Source: Branchiostoma floridae (taxonomy: Eukaryota > Chordata > Leptocardii > Amphioxiformes > Branchiostomatidae). Taken from it: 64,000 nt of DNA. The DNA lies in contig NC_049991.1 of NCBI RefSeq assembly GCF_000003815.2, positions 3,827,086 to 3,891,085 of the forward strand, in the 5' to 3' direction. The notes beneath the pieces were generated by a model. It worked only from the letters and a program-made list of their open reading frames with translations. It ran no database searches and had not been told where the DNA came from. The first letter of the stretch is position 1, and each line of letters starts with the position of its first letter. A program made the position numbers and the translations under genes. Shown here piece by piece: positions 13,001 through 26,100 of the stretch.

Positions 13001-16000
13001 TCACTTTATATCACTCTCTGTCGTCCAGTTTATAACAAGGCGCGTAATTATATATTTCTTGGCGTACTGAAGTTGTGCTTGGTTCTATACGGTTTCCCAT
13101 ATAAAAATATTAGTGGTACTAAAATAACTTGAGTCATAATGAACACTATTGCCTTTAAAGGAACCGTTAGGGTGCGTTTTTTGTTGTTGTCAGAAGTTCA
13201 TTTTCCCCTTTTTACCACAGGAACGGGTTGGAACACGGTAGGAGGGTCTTTGTCGTTCGTGTCCATCGGATTCTGTGGCGTTTGGGGCGTGAACTCCGCC
13301 GGAGTGGTGTTCTACCGAGTCGGCACGTACGGTAACGAGCGGGTCCCCGGGACCGGGTGGCTGACAGTAACCGGCGTCGGGCTTGTGCAGATCAGTTCCG
13401 GCCAGGGCATCGTGTGGGGCGTCACCGCTAGGTACAGGGTCTATGTGCGAATCGGTACGTACCATTGTTCTCGTTACTTGATGATGCTACTGTCACAATT
13501 GCACCGGTACCGTCGGGGTCACAGGTAACCCCGGCCGGGCTCTACAGTTAGTGGACTGTCGGATGCGGCAGGGGTACGTAACAGCATCTATTCGTCGCCG
13601 AGTCCCGGATTGATTTTAACTGCGAGTTAAAAAGACCATGGGGCCCGGCCGTTCCCAAATAAAGCCCGGTATCAGAAGTATGTCCCACGGAGCCATGTTA
13701 CATGTAGAAGACATACCCAAAAGTGCGACAAAACAGCCTGTAAACTACCCGGTAGGGCCCATTTTTCCTATCCAATCGTGACCATAGCATAAGAGCAGGT
13801 ATCTCACTTGAGTCTGGACTACCAAACTTCACCAGTTTTACGAATTCGAAGTTGCCCCAATTTTCCCTTGGGTCAGGTATCACCACCCTGTGTTTAGCGT
13901 ATCAGAGCGTACACAGGGCCTATCATGATATCACAATGATTTTGGCTTTCTAGCAATCTTTGTTGAAATTGCAGCTGTTCATTTTCCAGTTAGTTTGAAT
14001 GCGTTGAAGAAATCATTAACTTGCGATAACGCACTAGTACGCTGCATCTATCAGGCGTCCCAACTAAGCGTCTATAGGGCTTATCTGATAAATTACAATG
14101 ATATTACAGACATGATGGCCGTCTAGCAATCTTTTTGTCGACGCCTCAGGTGCGGAGCCAATGGTATAGTACTGCGATTGATTTCTCAGGAATTCTAAAT
14201 ATTCCACGCACGCATTCCCTAGGGAATTCGTTTTTGGCAACGCCTTGTTGGAACTGCAATAGCTCATTTGTTAGTCTGAACCCGTTGACGAAATCGTTAA
14301 CTTTCGATGAATATTGTATCTACCAGGTATCACGGCCCAGCGTCCACAGGGCACGCGATGGACAGAGATCAGGGGCAGGGCCCTGAAGTCAGTCTGCGTG
14401 TCAGGAAACTACGTCTGGGGAGCTACAACGACCGGTACAGTCTACTATAGGACTGGGGTAACCGCAGCAAGGCAATCAGGTGCGTTTGTTACATATTTTG
14501 ATATGACACAGAACATATCTTAACACCTTGCCTTAACACGTAAACTCATCCCGATCGGATCGTCTTTTTCTATTTATCTCAGCGTTGTGCTTTTCTCTAT
14601 ACCAGTAGCTTCTAGTAGCTCTAAGGTCCTTCTCTACATTTGATCTCCATGTCAATCTTGGCCTTCTCCTGCCTTTCTTCTGCACAGTGGTTTCCATTCG
14701 ATCAAGGATCTTCTTCGCTATTCTTTTCTCTCCCATTCGCAGGACAGGTCCTAGCCATCTTAGCATTCTCTCTGTCTTACCTGCGCCATATCTACCACTT
14801 TTCTCTGATTTCGTCTATGGTAAACAACTCAGTTATTGTTCTGTTTTGCGGCAAACAACATCTTAAACGTTGACAGGTTATCGTGGACAATGAGATGTTC
14901 ATGAATTACCAGACTATAGCGTCGTACTGTAGCTTGCACGGGTTCTTTTGTGTGCAGATCTGTACGAGTACATTTGCATAAACTTGGATGTCACAAATGG
15001 TCTGAAATGCTACAATAAGAGTGTCTTTGGTTACGCTGTTTTCTGCCTCGAAAGACCATTTAGTACTAGTACATTATTGTGTAACAGTAACGTTTTGATC
15101 ACGTTATACTGTTGATCATTATACATGTAGGTACGGGGTGGGCGCAAGTGAGTGGGCCGCCCATACGCGGTCTATCGTACGTATCAATCGGACACTGCGG
15201 CGTGTGGGCAGTGGCATCTAGCGGTACAATCTGGTACCGCAGCGGCACCTATGGAGGCACAGGTTCGACTGGAACAGGCTGGGTCCAAGTCACGGGCTGC
15301 TCCCTGGTCAGCATCAGCGTGGGGTACAACGTGGTGTGGGGAGTTAGCGCCATTGGACAAGTCTTCATCAGAATTGGTAAGGAACAAAACCAAATTAACA
15401 CGCTTATAACATGTATCTAGACTCACACATACAAAACCACAAAACAAACTAATCATTCAACGTTGTGGTTGTCATCCCTTTTATTTCCAACAATAGCACG
15501 CTAATAAAAACCAAAGTCAAAACACAGGTGAATTGCTATCGCAAACCTGTAGCTATAGCAAACCTATGAAAATGGCTATACCCCTTCCCATCATACACCA
15601 CTCGCTTGGGAAACAAAATGGTGGCATCCATGGACTGGAACTAATCCAATACAGGTTTTGCTATCACCACAAACCTATAAATATCGTTCTGTCCGAACAA
15701 GTGTGATTTATATATGGCTTTCTGGTGTTATAAGGCCGGCCATCTTGTATTTCATACACATCGAAAGAATCTTCGCTAAGCATCATGGGATCGCTGCGCA
15801 TTCTCCTCTGTTTCGCTCATCTAACAATTATAAAACGTTCTTGCAGGAATAACGGCCCAAAGGCCCCAGGGGACAGCCTGGAGACTGGTTGGTGGAAGCC
15901 TGACTCAAATCTACGTGGGCGCGACTTCTAACCGCGTGTGGGGCTGCGACGGGGGCCACCACGTCTACATCCGCGTGGGTATCACGGGAGGAGAAAGTAC

Positions 16001-19000
16001 GTAATTTGAAACTTTATCCCTCCGCGGTGCACCTTTAGCTTTAGAAACACAATGGACGGATACATGTACATAAAATAGTCCCCCAAGTCTACAAATGAAT
16101 CTGTTTTATGACATGTACGAATGAGGGTCAGAAATTCAACTACATGGTTCTAAAACATGTTAAGCTTCAAGCGGGGAGGTAATGATTTCAATTTCGGACC
16201 GTTTGGGACCGGTTAAATAACTTTTAGGTTATCTAAACGTAAATTGTAGCCTCTATTTTCATAACAGAACAGCAATCATATAACAACTGGAATAGCAACT
16301 GGAGAGTCACATCCTGCTTCTGAACAACAAACACGTTTGTTGTTCCACACTGTTTGTTTGTTTGTTTGTTGTCTCCACCATGTTACCTCCAAATAGCCCT
16401 CGGGGAGGAATTTGCAATAAACTGTTATTCCTTTTTTTTCAGCAAAAGAACCACCTGTGAACCCGCTGTGTCTAGGCAACTTGAAATGTCCAAGCAGACG
16501 TAAGTTTCTTTCATTTAAATCTATCATTTCTCATTACGTTTACAAGTTTTCTTTAATGAATGTAATCTTTTCAACATTAACATAATAGAAATGCTGGCGG
16601 CAAGTTTTGTAATTAGCAAGAATAGGTGTCGGAAGCGTTTTTCGAAATAACATATCAAAGAAGAAATCAACCATCGAGTGAGCTAAGCGTAGTTAAAGGT
16701 TACCGAAAATGCTTTATGTTACGGTCCGTTTTTTTTAAGTTGCCTGTATTGCATTTTCTTTTCATTGATTATCTAACTGCAGTTATTAAAAGGCATGCGG
16801 CGATCCTCATTACATCAACTGAATAGCATATCAAGGAGGAAATAAACGACCGGCTGAGCGAAGCGTAGTTGTAGGTCACTAACAGTGCGTTATGCACCGT
16901 TTTCTATATGCGTTGTATTATTCATACGTCGGTTTTCAAACAACGGGTCAGTGCAAGGATATCAATAGGACAATCCTCACGACATCTACTGAATAACATC
17001 AAGGGACGAATAAATCACCGAGTGAGCAGAGCGAAGTGTAGGTCACTGACACTGCATTTTGTCATCGTTTTTACATGCATTGCTTTGTACTTTTATTGAT
17101 TTTCAAACAGCGGGTCAATGCAAGGCGTATGGTGATCCTCACTACATCACCTTCGACAACCGCCGTCACGACTTCCAAGGAACGTGTAAGTACGTCCTGG
17201 TGCGTCACGCCGACTTCACGGTGGAGGCACGGAACGTTCACCGCAGCGGGAAGAGCCAGCGGGTGGCCTTCTGTGATCACGTGGAAGTGAACGTGCACAA
17301 CTACGAGATACAGCTCCGAAGCGGATCTGGGAAGGAAGTGTTGGTAAGGCGACAGCAAGTAAAATCTTATGGATGGCATCTTTTGAAGTCTCATATAGTT
17401 TAATACAGGAGCGCTTAAAAAGATAGCCAAATTGTCAAAATAGACACTATAAACAAGTATTGAAGCGACAAAACATGGTACCACAGCAGAAAGGTGTTTT
17501 ATTTCTATATTCAACAGGTCCACAAAAAGTGGCATTATATGTGGTGGACTGGTAACACCTAGTTGAAAACTACAGCCATATGGCTACCCCAAATTTTACT
17601 ATTAAACTACTTCTACAACTATGGTCATGGCCTCATAGAACTCAGTAGTGTCACTTTGACTGTCAAGTACAATCAAGGCTACAATTTACCACACATTATA
17701 TTTTCCATTCTGGTACCTTTTCGTCATTACGATTAGTATTGATGGGCTGTATGATATTTCCGATAACCACCTACTAGTAGTATGAGGTGAATGAGGTGAT
17801 TCTATCGGGTGGCTAAAGCAAATCACCAGGCCTTATGACACCATTTACACATGGGGGGGGGGGGGGCATTAATCCTTAATTGATTATTTGGTGAAGGTAT
17901 CTGTAAGATAATACTGTTATAACAATGTGTTGAACATTAAAAGAGAAAGTTCTTGATTCAAAGTGTATGATTCTTAGGTGAATGGCTACCGCCGCAGCCT
18001 ACCAGTGTGCCTGAGCCGTAAGGTTGCCATCTCCATCATCGGGAAGAACGTGCAGATTCAGACGGACCAGTGCCTGTCTGTCCTGTACGACGGAAGACAC
18101 AGTGTAATAGTGAGACTACCCACGTCGTACAAGGGCAAGGTAAGAGTACTTCTTAGCATGAAAGTTAATTTGTGCTAGCAAATGACTTTATCAAGCCAAC
18201 ACTTGTAAAATAGTTGGCACTTGCTAAGATTTCCAGTTTACGGGACGTGACAATGGAGATCCGAGACTGCATCAACGGGTCGTTGAACATAGACGGGGGG
18301 CGACACAAGTTATCTGCCCGTTGCTGCGGTCACGCACATGTCTCCAATGTCACGTCCGGAAGCTGCAATAGACACGTCCATTCCGTGAAGTCAGTCGGAA
18401 ATATGGGCAAGTCCTCGTGAGGTTAAGTTTAGCTGTTCCATAAGAGTAACACTTGTTGAACAAGTAACAACTTAACTAGTCAGGTTTATGGTGGGCGCTG
18501 ATTGGCTAAACATGGTGAGCACATGACTACAGCTGCAAGCTGATTGGCTAGAATCAACAACCCCAAAATTTTCGACAGCTCCACTTTATCGAAAATGTTG
18601 GAGGCAAATATTCTGGCAAGGGGTATTCGTGTTGTACCTTTCTGCCTACTCATCACAAATTACATTTTTAAAAGGTTATACACACAACCACACGTGTGGC
18701 GTCGTACTGGTGTAACGGTTAGGGTGTGTAGAAATGGATACCTGACTACGGTTGTGGGGTATAAGGCACGGTGTATAAGGCCGGAAGGAGAGGGATGGGC
18801 TCCACCTTCCAATGCTGTGACCTTAGAACAGTGGATAACAATCGGCTGCCCCTACGTCTATAGGACTACCTCTACCTTTCCTACCGTTACGTATGGCCGC
18901 TTGCAATATAAGCTGGCCGTATTCTATTTCTGATAGAGTTTGCTATTATAGCTTTAAACAAATATTTGCCAATGCCTTCCTTGTGTTCTAGCATCTTTTA

Positions 19001-22000
19001 TGATAATTCTTCCGTGTAGGTTAGCGGAATGTGCGGAAACTACAACGGCCGACCGAACGACGACAACCTGATGCCGGGAGGACAGGTCGCCGCCACATCC
19101 CTTCTGTACGGCAACAGTTGGATCGCTCCTGATGACGACACGTATGTGGCCATGTTTCAAACTTCTTTTCAAACACAAGTAACGTAGCCACGCGGTTAGT
19201 AAGCAGTTACTATGAAGACCAGTACCCAAACTACATGTAAAGATCAACTTCTAATTGACCCCTTCCACATCCCTCTGAAATTGTTGTTGAGCAAGGGACC
19301 GAACTACCACATAATGGCAAGCCTCTCTCTGTTAGATCCGCCGAACTTTTGATGCTGGCCAGCTTCGCCAAACGTCGGGTGCCTTCGCTTGGAACTCGTC
19401 GATGTTCGGCACCCGATCGGGTGCTTCCAAGCACTTCATTTTGGGTAACACTTGTCTTACCAATTTCTTGGCCTACCGCCTATCAGTCAGTCAGTAATAG
19501 TCATACGGTGTATTACAGCACCGTTGGGGTTATACCGCCCCTTACGGGGTGGCATACCCTTTCTTCTAGCTGAATACAAGACGGGGATGCGCCATTCCGG
19601 GTGAATGATATAAATCACCATGTGGCTGATACGGTATGGAGGTTCGCCACACCTCCATCCGGGTGATTTGAAGTGAATCACCAACTCCAGACAGAAGGGT
19701 TTGCTCCATCTCACACCGCACCATCGCACGTGTGGGGGTCTTCAACGTGCATGGGGTGTGACTCTCCCCATACACGGGACCTCCATTTTACGTCCTATCC
19801 GAGGGACGGCCCTAGCCAAAGCTAGGTACTCATTTTCACCTGAGTAAAGTGAGTAAAGTCGTGTAAAGTGCCTTTCCCAAGGGCACAAGATCGGTATGCT
19901 GGGGTCAAAAGTGTTCGGAAGTTTGTATCTATCCCCATAAGATAATGATCTTGACATGATTGACACCCAAAGTATTTTCAATGGCTGCCAAGTACTGTCG
20001 CTATTGCTAAAATATAAGAATGTCCTTAAAAGTTTTGTACCGTGCAATTTGAAAGTTTAAACGGTCTTTTGGTTTACAGATGTCCCGATACAAGACCTCA
20101 AGACAATTTTGACACTACGGACATTTCTGCCGGTGACAGGCGACTTTACCAGCGCCCAGATAAGTGCGGACTTCTGCGCCTACCAACTGGTCCATTCCGG
20201 GTAGGTTCGTGGTTTTACGCTGAACAATAGCCAGAAGAAAAGTGGCTAATGCAAGAGGGAGTTTTTAGAATGTTTAATGTTTAAAGTACAATTTTAGTGG
20301 CTCCGCTCCTGACGTGTCACCAAAACTGTATTGAGATTTTTTTCTGTCTTAGATGCCCAAATACTCCTTTCAGGCTTGAATCTCAGTGCTCGACCCAGCT
20401 TATTTGTATGAGGGTATTTTATGGAGTCTTTTTCCTATGCAATACTATTTCGGTGACTCTGCCCCTGAGGTGTCAGCCCAAATTATTTTCAGAGGTTTTT
20501 TCAATCGAAGATGCCCGAATGCTCTTTTCAGGCTTGCACCTGAGTACGTAGTGTTCAACATAGCATTGTGTTTTCTTAGCTCAATCGATTGGTAATGCTA
20601 CTTTGATGGCTTTGCTCCTGAGGTACGTAACTTTATTTAACGTCCAATTTTAAGGACGACAAGTTGTAACCAAAAATGTCTTTAAGGATATTTTTGTCAA
20701 GTCTAAGATGCCCACATGCTGTTGCCGTGAAAGAGGGCATTTTAGACTTTTTGAACCTCAACCATAATACTATCTAGGTGGCTCCGACTCAGAGGTGTCG
20801 CCAAAAACATATATAGGGATGTTTTTCAAATATTAGATGCTGTTTTCAGGCCTGAATCTCAGTGATCAACCCATCCGTGTAAGAGGTCATTTTTAGTATA
20901 TTCGAAGCTCAATAAATCGTAATACTATCTCGGTGGCTCCGCCTCCGAGGTGTCACCAAAAACGTATATAGGTATATGTTTCAAATCTAAGATGCTGTTT
21001 TCAGGCCTGCATTTCCGTACTGAACCCAGCGACGTATTTTGAGTCGTGTGTGTTCGACATGGCGGCTTACAGAGGAGACGAGGACATGTTGTGTGAGAAT
21101 CTGGAGGCCTACAGTGATGACTGTCAGGCAGCGGGAGGAAACCCGGGAAGGTGGAGGACCGCAAACCGGTGTCGTAAGTATTTCCGAAAGTAATTTCATC
21201 ATGCAGGTTGGTACAGCATGGTATTTTCGACTTTTCGTTTACACAACCAGTTATGTCTCTTACCTGCTAAGGACGTGGCTAAAGGCGAGAAACTTGAACG
21301 AGGGGGCATGCAAGCCTAGCCACGTTTGTGGGATTGTGTTCTCATCGCAAAAGCGCCGCCTACATTGCGAGAAGCAGAACTCCAGTCAGAAACTTTGAGG
21401 AAGATGTCGAAACGTAAGCAGTTGAATGAGTGAAATTGCTGGTTCCGGTGTTGTAAGTACATTTCTGTTGCGCGTAGTGAATTGAAATGAAGGAATGCAT
21501 TGACGTCAGTGTGGAATGAAAAATGGAATGAACCATAGAGATGTGTATAACTGTCTTTCGTCCTTTTTCTTTCTCTTAATCCTCTTCCTCAATAATAAAT
21601 ATTGCAGTTTTACTTTATATTAGGTCTCATGTCTAAGCCAGTTTTATCGTTGGACGATAGAAGACCATAGAAGATCCTTTAACCAGTTTTCTCCATCCTT
21701 TATTCTTTCTCGTTCTCTGAATGTTTCATTTTACCTCATGTTTTTTTCATTCCTTTACGGTATCTTCTTATCAATTTCATTGCCGATTTTTCTTCTCCAC
21801 AGAAGTATAAGTCATACGTGCCCAAAACATCTGAAAGTTACAAGAGTATAAAAGCAGAAAGATTTTACAGACACAAGAACTACAAACTGAAGTCTGCAAA
21901 CATTGTCCTCATCACTAAACTAATCATACTATTTTTCTTTTGTTCCACAGCAATGCCGTGCCCTGCTCACAGCCAGTACAACCCTTGTGGCTCTGCCTGC

Positions 22001-23009
22001 CCGTTGACGTGTGCCGAGCCCGACCCCAGACCCTGTGTGAGGATGTGTGTGGAGTCGTGTGTGTGTGACCAGGGGTACGTCCTCAGCGGATCCACCTGCA
22101 TCCCGAGAAGCAGCTGTGGATGCTCCCGCGATGGAAACTATTATCAGGTATGATGGCCAAAGTAACTCCTAGTTCATCCGTGGGGTAGCCTATATCCGTT
22201 GTTTTAAAAAACGCGGTATTTAGGTATTTCTAATCGACGGAAAGTGGTGTCTAATGGAAATTGAAAAAAAAAAGAATTACAACAACACAAGACATACCTT
22301 ACCTCCAATTCTCCAAGTATCCTACTACACCACTTCTGCGTTGTACGAGGGGCGTTCAATTAGTAATAACTCTGACTCATTTCCCATAGCAGGATATTAA
22401 TGAAACTTGGCACAGTTATTAGTCTTTCTCTTCATAGGAACCACCCAGAGTTATGAATTTCTCCCATCGTTTGATGCAGCTCTGGGCACCGTTTTTGTAG
22501 GACACCCCAGGTTGGTCCTCCAACAGATGCCTCATCAATGGCAGAAGAGGAACGATCAGGTCTGGGAGCTGTTTCCAAAGACTTCCGGCCATGTTTGAAT
22601 TCAGGATGCCAGCGTTTTACAAGGTCATATGATGGGGCATCATCACCATAAGCTTCTTTCATTTCATCAAAAATCTCCTTTGGTGTGCGTCCTTTCAAAT
22701 ACAAAAACCGGATCACTGTGCGACACTCAACTGGCTCCATTTCACACCTGGTCCATTTCACACCTAACTCAGTTCAAACACCAGTAAATCAGAAACCACG
22801 ATTAGTTCAGAGCTCTTTTTTGAAACATAAATTATAGAGATGTGAATCATCACACATGCAATATTTTATTTAGATCAGACAACTGGAAATGGGTTAGAGT
22901 TATTACTTATTGAACGCCCCTCGTATCTTGCTACGTATACCCTTCAAACATTTACATTACTACGGACGCACTCAAGACAAAGAATACAAACATCTACATC
23001 CACACATGT

Positions 23010-23040
<31 letters not shown>

Positions 23041-23085
23041 CACCACACACACAACACACCAAGACGAACAAAATACGAAATACAA

Positions 23086-23117
<32 letters not shown>

Positions 23118-26100
23118 TGGTTTTCATGGAGGTGAAATGACTATTTTACTGTGTATTTGCTTACAGAAAAATGAACTGTGGAGGTCCGGAAACCAAATCT
23201 GTAAATGTACAAACAGGATCGTTTGTGAAGCTGAGCCAAGTGAGTTATTATGAATTAATTGTATATCGAGTTAAGGTTTTCATTACGGTCACGGAAAGAC
23301 GTTTTACCTCAAGAATATTCCTTTTTTTTTTCTCAACTTTTGCAACTTTTGCTGTTTCTAAGTAGTATTACAGAAGTTGGGAATGCCTCGCCTTTTTGGC
23401 GACGCCTCAGGGGCGGAGGCATTTTCTACAGTATTACGATCGCTTTGAAAGAATTTAGAAAATTCCACGAATGCATTCCCTTGGGAATTGATTTTTGGCT
23501 AAACCGCAGGGGCGTCGTTCATACAGTGGTAATTGAGGACTATTCTAGCTGTTTGAATGTAAGTTCATCTGTGACGGTAGTTAACATAATGATACAATTT
23601 TTAAGACTTTATATCCGTACACAAAATAAAGCGCTTCCCAACAAGCTTTCGATCAGTCCTCTGATCCTTCTCAAGTTAAAACATCGGAGGTGGCGCAACA
23701 CATCCATAGAATCTCCGGGACACTCTGTGGATTTTGACAAGGTGAAGATACTTGATTCCGAACAGGATTACTTTCTTAGGGGAGTGAAAGAGGCTATTTA
23801 CATCAGAGCCCACCAACCTTCCCTCAACCGAGACGGGGGCCGATACCGACTACCAAGCACCTTTGACCCTTTACTGACGTCACACTTCCGTTCCGGAAGT
23901 GCGACTTAGGTTTTGGGTCATTACAACTTGAGAAGGATCAGAGGACTGATCGAAAGCTTGTTGGGAAGCGCTTTATTTTGTGTACGGATATAAAGTTACA
24001 TTACTGTTATTTTTCTTTGTTGAGGCATTTTTTGTTTTCAGGATTAATGATTTAAGGGAACGGTCTTTTCACATAGCCGGGAATGACAGCGCTCCTTGCA
24101 TATCATAAGCCGTACACACAGATTATTACTAGTACGATGTTTCGCATGCTTTATGAATTTGCAATGAAGACCAATATGTCCCAGCTTTTTGCCGTTATGT
24201 CTTCTATAAGCCTGTACTTTTTACAATATGGAATGAAATGCTGTCAAGTGGTTATCGTTCGAAGTCATAGAGAGCCTGATTAAGAGGGGTAGAGAAATAA
24301 AATGTTTTAAAGAAGACAAGACCAATATAGCACAACTTTTGCCAATATCTTTTGAGCTTAGCTTTTTCAAGGTGGGATGATATGCTTTCACGAGGTCAAA
24401 AAAAATAATGAAGACCAATGTGCCACAAATTTTTGTCGATATCTTTTTATGAAACATGAAATGATGTGCTTTCAGGTTGTTGTCGTTTGGAATTGAAGCT
24501 GGTGTGTTACGCCGAAGGGCGGTTATACCGGCTATATAGATACAGATTACGTAAAGTCTGATTTTGGAAAGTTAAGAAGTCACATGTTTCAAACAAGCCT
24601 TGAAACCAATGGGTGTCAAGTTGTTAAGATTCTGCTTTGAAGACTAGCAGAGCTAGAATAAAGGAAGGACGCAGAGACAAGGCTTTCCGTACACTGGGCA
24701 CGGGAGTCTGTTAAGGTGGTTTGACGTTACTATATACTAGTAATGCTGGCCTCGCTAACCTCGTTCTTAGCTGAGGATCTCTCTTTCTCTTCTGAACTGT
24801 AATCTCTGACTCTCTGTCATACAAATACATTATATCTCGTGGTCACATTTTGGCGTATCAAACATACAGGTCTTGTCACACCACAAAACAACGGTTATTT
24901 CATCTACGGTCCATTCATATACATATAAAATCAACTACTATAATGTATACACTAAAATACATATTCGTGATATTAACATTCAATCAATCAGTCAATCTGT
25001 GAATTCTATAACTGGTGTCATGTGAGGTTTTCTATACATGTACAAGTATGATCGCAATCTATCGGCTGTACGTCTTGGCTCTGCTACTGGCCTCTACTTC
25101 CATCATGTTGCCCTCCTTCTGTCGATGGCGCTGTTCTGGATGTTGTGTGGCTCCCCTCTGTTCAGAATTTTCAAGCCGCACAAACGTATATTCTGGCTCC
25201 TCTCAGCGATGACCACTTCTCCTGAAGGGTCTCGACCTACTTCCCTTGTGGCGGTAAGAGTCTCTATGTTGGGTGTGGCGGGAATGCGTCGTCCTGATGG
25301 ACATGATATACGTCTGTCAGGAACACCTCGCCGTCGTCGCTCTTGTCCGGTAGGTTGACCTGTGCGTTAGATCACGAGAGAACACAGTTTCACCCGTTTT
25401 ATATACTATAGTAATATATTAGTGATGCTAGCAATGATGGATTATTGTAAAGTCACCCTAATGAATTTGTTACTATCGCTGCACGTCTGTTGGTGTTCTA
25501 CATGGACTAAGTCACCACATGGATGGTCGTCACAGTTAGCTAATGTTCATCTCAGGAGCTGCTGTACGTAGGGAGAACGCACGCAGAGAACAAAGGTTAA
25601 AATTGAAGTACAAAAACAATTCTCTTCTCTTTCTTGTCAATTCGTAGCAACCAGAAAGCACTGTAGAAATTAGAACTTTTCTTCGGCATTCATGAGTGAG
25701 GTAAGCTTATCTATGCCTTGTTAGCTGAAATGCAGTGTACAGATTTTGACTTAGTTGCCTAAAGTTGTGCTAAGTTGAACTTTGGTTAGTCGACTTATTG
25801 GACCATCGTGCTTACTTACCTTGACGATATACCGAAAGACGTTTACCCGCAGCTGCTTCGAAGATTGACCTACTGGAACCGCCATCGTCTGACGTAATCG
25901 TCATGTACGTATCCCTGCGGCACTGTAACTGCGGATAGGGACGAAGAGGGAACAGCTGACCGTTACTGGTATATTCAACTGGAGAGTATATTTGGAAAGG
26001 CCGGAAAATCCGCACAGTACAATGTAGACAGCTACAAAAATAGAGATATAGAATAAAATTAAAATCCTTATGAATATGGGCTAGCATATAGCATGGTAGC

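Noticed and set aside
14137-14245. An extra exon before tectonin exon 2
   Set aside because: The block recurs at about 23393-23515 in another intron and has no tectonin pattern, so it is a dispersed repeat.
23259-23909. A 216-codon host gene
   Set aside because: Its second half is the Penelope-like endonuclease end and one arm of the inverted repeat, and its first half is intron sequence.
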